From assembly GCA_026991005.1 (NCBI GenBank), contig JALXCH010000565.1:1-11620 (forward strand): DNA of 11,620 nucleotides, read 5' to 3'. Below are positions 6,742-11,620 of the stretch, piece after piece. The notes beneath the pieces are model-generated. The model was not told the origin of the DNA. It made no database searches and worked only from the letters and a program-made list of their open reading frames with translations. The first letter of the stretch is position 1; every line of letters starts with the position of its first letter. Origin of the DNA: Calditrichia bacterium. Lineage in GTDB: Bacteria > Calditrichota > Calditrichia > RBG-13-44-9. Both the position numbers and the translations under genes were made by a program.

Positions 6742-8085
6742 ATGAATAGGGAAGTGGTGATTCTGGGAGGAGGTATTGCCGGACTTTCGGCTGCAATCCA
6801 TGCCATTTTAAACGGATTACGACCCATCGTTCTGGAAAAAAATCGCCATGCGGGAGGGCGCCTGCGTTCCTTTGAAAGCCCGGATATTAAACGTACCCTG
6901 GACAATGGGCAGCATGTCCTTTCCGCTGCTTACGCCGAAACCATTCAACTGCTGAAGACCATTGGTACCTATCAAAAAATCTATTTCCAGAAAAATTTCA
7001 ATTGTTTATTCCTCCAGGATCCGCGCCACCGTTTTATTTTCCGCGCTGTAAATCTTCCCGCTCCCCTCCATTTTTTTATTCCGCTCATTGCCCATCGCAA
7101 ACAGACTCAGATAGAAACCAGAGATTACATTAATTTTGTCCACTCAAAGTTTAAGATACCGCAAAAAAAACTGGAAAATATGACGGTTTCGCGATGGCTG
7201 GAACTCACCCAGCAGAGCGATGCCATTCGGGAATTTTTATGGAAACCGTTTACACTGGCAATGCTGAATACACCCATTCAGGAAGCTTCTGCCTCCCTGT
7301 TGCTGAGCGCTCTTAAAAAATCGTTCCTTCATTCCCGAAAAAATGCCCGGCTGGGCCTGCCACGGGATTGGCTCTCGGAAATTTTTATTCATCCTGCTAT
7401 TCGATTTATCCAGTCTCATGGGGGGAGGATTCATTTTTCCAAACAGGTGCAAAAAATAATCTTCCGGCAGGATCGTATTACCCATGTAGTCACCCGCTCC
7501 GAACAAATCGATACTCCCTGGCTCATCTCGGCTATTCCTCCCTATCAATTATACGAAGTGCTGGATTATTCCATCATTCCCCCGCTGGTTGAACTCAAAG
7601 AAATTACCCGCCTTTTAAGGTGTAGCCCCATCATCACCATTAATATTTTTCTGAAAGAACCCATTCATACTTCTTTTCCCATTGCTCCCATCATGTCTCC
7701 TCTGCAATGGATCTTTCCCCATCCCGTGCAGCAAAAGGAGGGCGAGTACGGATATGCCATTGTGAGCAGCCACGCTACTTCCTGGATCTGGCGAAGTCAT
7801 CGGGAAATTATAGAAACCGTGAGGTACGAGTTTCACCGTCTGTTTGGTTACGATTTACTGGAAAAACATGGACTAAAGATGTTCAAGATTATTAAGGAAA
7901 AGCGGGCTACCATTCTTCAATCGCCGGTATTTACCAGAATGCGTCCGGAAACGCAAACGCCGATAGGGAATTTCTTCCTGGCCGGGGATTGGATCAGTAC
8001 CGGACTTCCTGCCACTATCGAAAGCGCCGTGTTAAGTGGCCGCCGTGCCGTGGAAGCCATTGTGGAACATCTGAATAAAAAATGA
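6742..8085 (+). CDS. hpnE: hydroxysqualene dehydroxylase HpnE (FAD-dependent)
   Basis: HpnE reduces hydroxysqualene to squalene, the last step of the HpnCDE route, and belongs to the phytoene-desaturase/amine-oxidase flavoprotein group. The 447-aa product starts with the FAD Rossmann motif VVILGGGIAGLSAA (5-18) and the acidic residue E32 that binds the adenosine ribose. GGRLRSF (38-44) follows. The C-terminus has FLAGDWISTGLPATIESAVLSGRRAVEAI (from residue 412), where GDW..TGLPATIE is typical of HpnE rather than of CrtI or CrtN desaturases. Start ATG 6742 has only a purine-rich AAAAGAAGAAA upstream, a weak ribosome-binding site. It probably shares the lipid operon, but the preceding gap and hairpin leave room for separate control. 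The stop is followed within 20 nt by the heptamer part of copy C. Confidence 0.93.
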   Translation: MNREVVILGGGIAGLSAAIHAILNGLRPIVLEKNRHAGGRLRSFESPDIKRTLDNGQHVLSAAYAETIQLLKTIGTYQKIYFQKNFNCLFLQDPRHRFIFRAVNLPAPLHFFIPLIAHRKQTQIETRDYINFVHSKFKIPQKKLENMTVSRWLELTQQSDAIREFLWKPFTLAMLNTPIQEASASLLLSALKKSFLHSRKNARLGLPRDWLSEIFIHPAIRFIQSHGGRIHFSKQVQKIIFRQDRITHVVTRSEQIDTPWLISAIPPYQLYEVLDYSIIPPLVELKEITRLLRCSPIITINIFLKEPIHTSFPIAPIMSPLQWIFPHPVQQKEGEYGYAIVSSHATSWIWRSHREIIETVRYEFHRLFGYDLLEKHGLKMFKIIKEKRATILQSPVFTRMRPETQTPIGNFFLAGDWISTGLPATIESAVLSGRRAVEAIVEHLNKK

Positions 8086-8104
8086 TTTCCAAATCCCAAA
8101 AAAA

Positions 8105-8381
8105 CAAACAACAAATTCCAAATCCCAAACAACAAATCCCAAATTCCAAATTCCAAATTCCAAATAACAAATAACAAAGAGCAAAGAGCAAAGAGCAAAG
8201 AGCAAAGAGGAAAGAGGAAGAATGAAGAGGAAACCTCATAATTGAATTCATGCTCCCTTTCTCCCACCTTCCATTCATACCTCCCATTTACCTTATTAAC
8301 CCAACAAACCTTATTCACCTTATATACCCTATTCACCCTATTTACCCTATTTACCCTATACACCCTATACACCCTTTCCCC
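8105..8381 (-). repeat. composite dispersed repeat, copy C (inverted relative to copy B)
   Basis: Read on the minus strand this repeats copy B. GGGGAAAGGG (8372-8381) is followed by a 9-bp-period GGG/AGG array down to 8291 with spacers TGTATA, TAAATA, TGAATA and the marker TTTGTT (8303-8308). Then comes the conserved linker (about 8239-8290), then a heptamer array. On the plus strand the heptamers are sixteen consecutive CAAANNN or GAAAGAG units from 8105 to 8216, including five CAAAGAG in a row (8175-8209). Between GGGGAAAGGG and TTTGTT this copy has eight spacers including TTTGTT, where copy B has nine. It fills most of the 427-nt gap between hpnE and gatE. Confidence 0.92.
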
Positions 8382-8385
8382 TCAA

Positions 8386-8512
8386 GAGCCCCTGCAACTA
8401 TGCAAAAATCAGAAATTTTATTTCAGCTTGATTTGAATTTATTCCAAAATTTATTTTGCAAGTTCAATAGCGGACAATGTACTTTATTTGAATGAATGGA
8501 AGGGAAATTTAC
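8386..8512 (+). other. AT-rich leader of gatE
   Basis: This short AT-rich stretch should hold the gatE promoter. The best pair seen, TTGCAA (8456-8461) with TACTTT (8480-8485) at 18 nt, is a weak match. GGAAGGG at 8498-8504, with AGGG 8 nt before ATG 8513, makes 8513 the likelier start than the in-frame ATG at 8492, which lacks such a site. Confidence 0.4.
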
Positions 8513-10438
8513 ATGGGGACACTCCTGAAACCGTTTGAACTGATGACGGCTGAAGATTATCGGGAATTGGGATTGAAGTGCGGGCTGGAAATCCACCAAC
8601 AATTGCTTACCGAGAAAAAGCTGTTTTGTCGCTGTCCCGCCGGAAAATATAGCGAAGAATACGATGCGGAAATTCTGCGCCACATGCGTCCCACGCTCTC
8701 TGAATTGGGCGAATACGATGGTACCGCATTGATGGAATTTAAAACGCGGAAAAATATTATTTACCGCATCAATCACGAAACGGTTTGTACCTACGAGATG
8801 GACGACACACCACCCTTTGAGATAAACCAACAGGCGCTGGATATTGCTCTGGAAATTGCCATGCTGCTGAATTACAACCTGGTGAGTGAAATCCACATCT
8901 CCCGCAAACAGTACCTGGATGGCAGCATACCAACGGGATTTCAGCGCACCACGATTGTGGGAGTGGATGGGTGGATACCGCTGGGCGAGCGGCGGATCGG
9001 GCTCATCCAGCTTGGCCTGGAAGAGGACGCCTGCCGGGAAGTCTCGGACGTGGGACACGAGCGCATCTACCTTACCGATCGGCTGGGAATGCCGCTCATC
9101 GAGATGGTGACGCAGCCGGATATGCACACTCCCCAGGAGGTGGCGGAAGTGGCAAATTTACTGCGCCGCCTGGTGCGCAGTACCGGCAAAGTGCGTACCG
9201 GCATTGGCGCTGCCCGGCAGGATGTCAATGTCAGCATCAACGGGGGAACCCGCATCGAAATCAAAGGTGTGCCACGCATCCCGCTGATTCCTCTGCTTAT
9301 TTATAACGAAGCGCTCCGGCAGTACTCTCTGCTGCAAATACGGGAGGAACTCCACCGCCGCGGTATCACCGAGCAGACCTTCCGCCACACCAGCGCCCAG
9401 GTCACCCAGTTGTTAACCGGAACATCCTGGGATCCCATCCGTCGGGCACTGAAGCGTGGAGAAAAAGTGTTTGCTGTGAATCTGCACGGGTATCTGGGAA
9501 TTCTCAGCCATCCTACCCAGAGCGGTAAGGTATTTTCCAAGGAAATTTCCGATCGGGTACGGGTTATTGCCTGCCTCACCCGTTTGCCCAATATCCTCAC
9601 CTCCGAGAGCACAGAAGAGACCATCGACAGCTTTATGTGGAAGAAAATACGCAATGCGGTACGGGCACGCAGCAACGATGCCATCATTCTGGTGTGGGGG
9701 AACGATGAGGATGTGCGCACTGCGGTGCAGGAGATTGTCATCCGGGCGCGGGAGGCAACCGTTGGAGTGCCCAGCGAAACCCGGCAGGCGCTGGCGGATG
9801 GGACCAATGGATTCGAACGCATACTACCGGGGCCCGACCGTATGTATCCCGATACGGATTTACCTCCGCTGGAAATTACCAGCGAACGCATCGAGCGCAT
9901 TCGCCAGCAGGTGCCGGAACCGGTGTGGGTACGCGAAGAAAAGTACCGCAAAATGGGATTGCCGGAACATCTGGTGCAGCAGATTGCAGCTTCTCCCCGC
10001 GCTCCCATGTTCGAACGGCTAACCCAGCAGTTTGCCATTGCCCCGGTGCAAATTGCCCGGATGCTTTTCGAAAAAACCGTTTCCTGGCAGCGAGCCGGGC
10101 TTCCGGTGGAACAGATTAAGGAAAGTACCTGGAAGCAATTTTTTACTGCGGTGCAGCATCAGCCTGCTCTGCTGGAAGTGAGTGATGCCATTTTCGCGGC
10201 TTTGCTGGAAAATCCGGAAACGTCATTATCCACCATCCTGGAGCAATACCCTCCGGCAAATCCCGACCGGAAGGAAATTCAGCAGGACTTCCAGTCTGCT
10301 TTATCTAAAATGAAAAACAAAACCGAAATCCCGGAGAAATTGTACCGCTTTTCCATGCGTTATGTCATGGAAAAATGGCGGGGACGCGTACCGGGCGCTG
10401 TGATTTCCCGGGAGGTTCAAAATTTAATTTCCAGGTAA
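8513..10438 (+). CDS. gatE: Glu-tRNA(Gln) amidotransferase subunit E (archaeal type)
   Basis: GatE is the tRNA-binding kinase/transamidase subunit of the GatDE complex. It phosphorylates the glutamate on tRNA(Gln) and uses ammonia from GatD to make Gln-tRNA(Gln). From ATG 8513 the product is 641 aa, close to archaeal GatE. The GatB-like cradle domain opens with LGLKCGLEIHQQL (19-31) and LFCRCP (37-42). An AspRS-like insertion (about 300-420), the domain that distinguishes GatE from GatB, is followed by GVPSETRQALADGTNGFERILPGPDRMYPDTDLPPLEI (PDTDLPPL at 446-453). A helical and YqeY-like tail ends with RGRVPGAVISREVQNLI. Start at 8492 would add seven residues. GatD follows after 304 nt, the reverse of a common archaeal order. 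GatB is excluded by the insertion and by the neighbour. Confidence 0.95.
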   Translation: MGTLLKPFELMTAEDYRELGLKCGLEIHQQLLTEKKLFCRCPAGKYSEEYDAEILRHMRPTLSELGEYDGTALMEFKTRKNIIYRINHETVCTYEMDDTPPFEINQQALDIALEIAMLLNYNLVSEIHISRKQYLDGSIPTGFQRTTIVGVDGWIPLGERRIGLIQLGLEEDACREVSDVGHERIYLTDRLGMPLIEMVTQPDMHTPQEVAEVANLLRRLVRSTGKVRTGIGAARQDVNVSINGGTRIEIKGVPRIPLIPLLIYNEALRQYSLLQIREELHRRGITEQTFRHTSAQVTQLLTGTSWDPIRRALKRGEKVFAVNLHGYLGILSHPTQSGKVFSKEISDRVRVIACLTRLPNILTSESTEETIDSFMWKKIRNAVRARSNDAIILVWGNDEDVRTAVQEIVIRAREATVGVPSETRQALADGTNGFERILPGPDRMYPDTDLPPLEITSERIERIRQQVPEPVWVREEKYRKMGLPEHLVQQIAASPRAPMFERLTQQFAIAPVQIARMLFEKTVSWQRAGLPVEQIKESTWKQFFTAVQHQPALLEVSDAIFAALLENPETSLSTILEQYPPANPDRKEIQQDFQSALSKMKNKTEIPEKLYRFSMRYVMEKWRGRVPGAVISREVQNLISR

Positions 10439-10463
10439 AACAGGTAATTTTACCTCTCTTTTT
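10433..10463 (+). terminator. candidate intrinsic terminator of gatE
   Basis: AGGTAAAA (10433-10440, overlapping the gatE stop codon) pairs perfectly with TTTTACCT (10448-10455) around a 7-nt loop, followed by CTCTCTTTTTG. An alternative shorter hairpin AGGTAA/TTACCT uses 10442-10455. The stem is AU-rich, so strength is doubtful. If active, gatD would need its own promoter. Confidence 0.4.
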
Positions 10464-10479
10464 GAGGAAAGATGCTGGG

Positions 10480-10521
10480 GAAAAATGAAAAATGAAAAAT
10501 GAAAAATGTAAAATGTAAAAT
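10480..10521 (+). repeat. perfect heptamer array
   Basis: Six head-to-tail 7-bp units: GAAAAAT four times (10480-10507), then GTAAAAT twice (10508-10521). The 7-bp period matches the heptamer part of the composite repeats, though the unit differs. It resembles the short tandemly repeated heptamers known from cyanobacteria. Confidence 0.9.
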
Positions 10522-10629
10522 GAGTATTGGCGTAGGTTTCATTCAAGAATATTTTTCGAGCGGAGTATCTGGATAATTAGAATGTGCTCTCTGGATTACA
10601 AAGATGAACATTCTTTAGGCAGGGTGAGA
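10522..10629. other. spacer upstream of the palindrome cluster
   Basis: About 100 nt of moderately AT-rich sequence with no ORF and no clear promoter pair. Nothing recognisable was found. Confidence 0.4.
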
Positions 10630-10726
10630 GGCCACGGAGTGGCCGACAGAATTTAGCCCATGGTCTTCAGCCATGGGAAAAGGAATTCACCCCCAACCCA
10701 TTTCAGTCCCGGAGGGACGGCAGAAA
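10630..10726. repeat. cluster of three perfect palindromes in the gatD leader (REP-like)
   Basis: Hairpin 1 is GGCCAC/GTGGCC with a GGA loop (10630-10644). Hairpin 2 is CCCATGG/CCATGGG with a 7-nt loop (10657-10677). Hairpin 3 is GTCCC/GGGAC with a GGA loop (10706-10718). Hairpins 1 and 3 share the GGA loop and are each followed by the same tail, CGACAGAA or CGGCAGAA, so they look like two versions of one module. The arrangement resembles repetitive extragenic palindromes linked to RAYT/IS200-type transposases, though none is in the window. The cluster ends 12 nt before the gatD Shine-Dalgarno site. Confidence 0.75.
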
Positions 10727-10730
10727 AAAC

Positions 10731-10736
10731 AGGAGA
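10731..10736 (+). promoter_or_regulatory. gatD ribosome-binding site
   Basis: AGGAGA, six bases before ATG 10743, is a near-consensus Shine-Dalgarno sequence and fixes the gatD start. It lies just past the palindrome cluster and is not paired in any of the hairpins listed. Confidence 0.75.
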
Positions 10737-10742
10737 GAATTC

Positions 10743-11620
10743 ATGAATGGAAATTACAAAGGATATCGAGATCCCGCACTGGCAGTTTTGAAAGAAAATA
10801 GGGTGCAGGTGTGGTCGGATGTGGAAATGCACACCACGCGCGGCGTGTTTAAAGGAATCATTCTACCACGCTCCGAAACTGCCGATGCCCGCCACATTGT
10901 ACTTAAACTGCGGAACGGGTACAACATCGGTGTGGGAGTCGATACCATACAATTCATCAAAGAACTTGGACGAAAAGAGGCCCATTACAAAATTCCCGAA
11001 AAGGAATTTCCCTACGATCCGAAAAAGCCGCGGGTGAAATTACTGGGAACGGGTGGCACCATCGCCAGCCGATTGGATTACCGCACGGGGGCGGTGATTC
11101 CCGCCTTTTCGCCGGGCGAGTTGTACGGTTCGGTGCCGGAACTAGCCGATTATTGCAACCTGGAAACGGAAAAACTGTACGGTGTATTCAGCGAGAATAT
11201 GGGACCCGAGCAGTGGATTGGAACCGCCGAAGCCATCGGGCGGGAAATCCGGAACGGAGTGCAGGGAATTGTTATCGGGCACGGAACGGATACCATGCAC
11301 CACACCGCTGCGATTCTTTCCTTTATGGTGCAAAACTCCCCTGTACCTATTGTGATGGTCGGCTCGCAGCGCTCTTCCGATCGCCCTTCTTCCGATGCCG
11401 CTCTAAATCTGATCCATGCGGTTAAAACGGCGGCAGAGAGCGATATTGCCGAGACCATGGTCTGCATGTTTGGCCCTACTTCCGATCAGTACGGGTTGCT
11501 CCATCGCGGAACCCGCGTGCGCAAAATGCACTCCAGCTACCGCTCCACTTTTCGTACCATCAGCGATATTCCCCTGGCGATGGTAGATCGGCAAAAAATC
11601 ACCCCCTTGCGCCAGGACTA
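10743..11620 (+). CDS. gatD: Glu-tRNA(Gln) amidotransferase subunit D, 5' part (runs off the window)
   Basis: GatD is the asparaginase-like subunit that releases ammonia and passes it to GatE. The reading frame stays open from ATG 10743 to the window edge, giving 292 codons of an expected ~430-440. Residues ~18-70 form the small N-terminal barrel found in GatD but not in plain asparaginases (VQVWSDVEMHTTRGVFKGIIL, then IVLKLRNGYNIGVGV). The asparaginase domain begins near residue 96. All four residues equivalent to the AnsB catalytic set are present: T106 in GTGGTIAS, T182 and D183 in GHGTDTM, and K261 in RVRKMHSS. VGSQRSSDRPSSDAALNLIHAV is also GatD-like. An L-asparaginase is the alternative, excluded by the extra N-terminal domain and by gatE next door. 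Confidence 0.95.
   Translation, partial: MNGNYKGYRDPALAVLKENRVQVWSDVEMHTTRGVFKGIILPRSETADARHIVLKLRNGYNIGVGVDTIQFIKELGRKEAHYKIPEKEFPYDPKKPRVKLLGTGGTIASRLDYRTGAVIPAFSPGELYGSVPELADYCNLETEKLYGVFSENMGPEQWIGTAEAIGREIRNGVQGIVIGHGTDTMHHTAAILSFMVQNSPVPIVMVGSQRSSDRPSSDAALNLIHAVKTAAESDIAETMVCMFGPTSDQYGLLHRGTRVRKMHSSYRSTFRTISDIPLAMVDRQKITPLRQD

Noticed and set aside
7917..8372. 151-codon minus-strand frame with VNRVNRV-like and LLFALCS-like repeats
   Set aside because: The repetitive protein is just the 9-bp and 7-bp DNA arrays read in frame, plus antisense hpnE.
8242..8495. Plus-strand frames with TLFTLFTL-like or IHPIYPI-like repeats
   Set aside because: They are translations of the 9-bp array. A matching MLPFS start exists on the minus strand of copy B but stops after 13 codons, so there is no support for coding.
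8423..9127. 234-codon minus-strand frame over the start of gatE
   Set aside because: It overlaps the conserved GatE N-terminus, and no family resemblance is seen in the minus-strand product.
9301..10038. 245-codon minus-strand frame inside gatE
   Set aside because: It lies wholly inside conserved GatE sequence, and its Arg/Ser-rich composition is typical of an antisense reading.

Overview
The window is a stretch of bacterial chromosome, read almost entirely on the + strand. It carries nine protein genes: eight complete and one cut by the right edge. Bacterial origin is inferred from a D-Ala-D-Ala ligase (peptidoglycan), a CdsA with the full bacterial signature, an HpnC/HpnD/HpnE squalene module, a CheY-type receiver protein, and Shine-Dalgarno-led GTG and ATG starts. 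The window ends with the archaeal-type Glu-tRNA(Gln) amidotransferase pair GatE and GatD. Most bacteria use GatCAB instead, so this points to a deep-branching or thermophilic lineage; a Calditrichota/FCB-like group is only a guess.

Layout. 1-84: G-rich tandem array directly upstream of ddl. 85-1092: ddl. 1093-1317: promoter-like sequence. 1318-2551: cutA overlapping an eIF2B/R15P-isomerase-like gene by 20 nt. 2618-3421: receiver-domain protein with an unrecognised C-terminal half. 3422-3911: long spacer with a composite repeat (copy B). 3912-6424: tight run cdsA-hpnC-hpnD. 6425-6741: non-coding gap with an 18-bp tandem duplication and a hairpin. 6742-8085: hpnE. 8086-8512: the same composite repeat in inverted orientation (copy C). 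8513-10438: gatE. 10439-10742: terminator-like hairpin, heptamer array and three palindromes. 10743 to the edge: gatD.

How the genes work together. HpnD (presqualene diphosphate synthase), HpnC (hydroxysqualene synthase) and HpnE (FAD-dependent hydroxysqualene dehydroxylase) make squalene from farnesyl diphosphate. CdsA makes CDP-diacylglycerol for phospholipids, so 3912-8085 is a membrane-lipid block. No squalene-hopene cyclase lies in the window, so the fate of the squalene (hopanoid or other) is unknown. GatD releases ammonia from glutamine or asparagine, and GatE uses it to convert Glu-tRNA(Gln) to Gln-tRNA(Gln).

The most unusual features are in the non-coding DNA. Two roughly 270-bp composite repeats, each a 9-bp-period GGG array, a conserved linker and a 7-bp-period array, sit as inverted copies exactly bracketing the lipid block. 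A third 9-bp-type array abuts ddl, and a separate heptamer array and palindrome cluster precede gatD. I saw no CRISPR array, tRNA, rRNA, transposase or defence gene.
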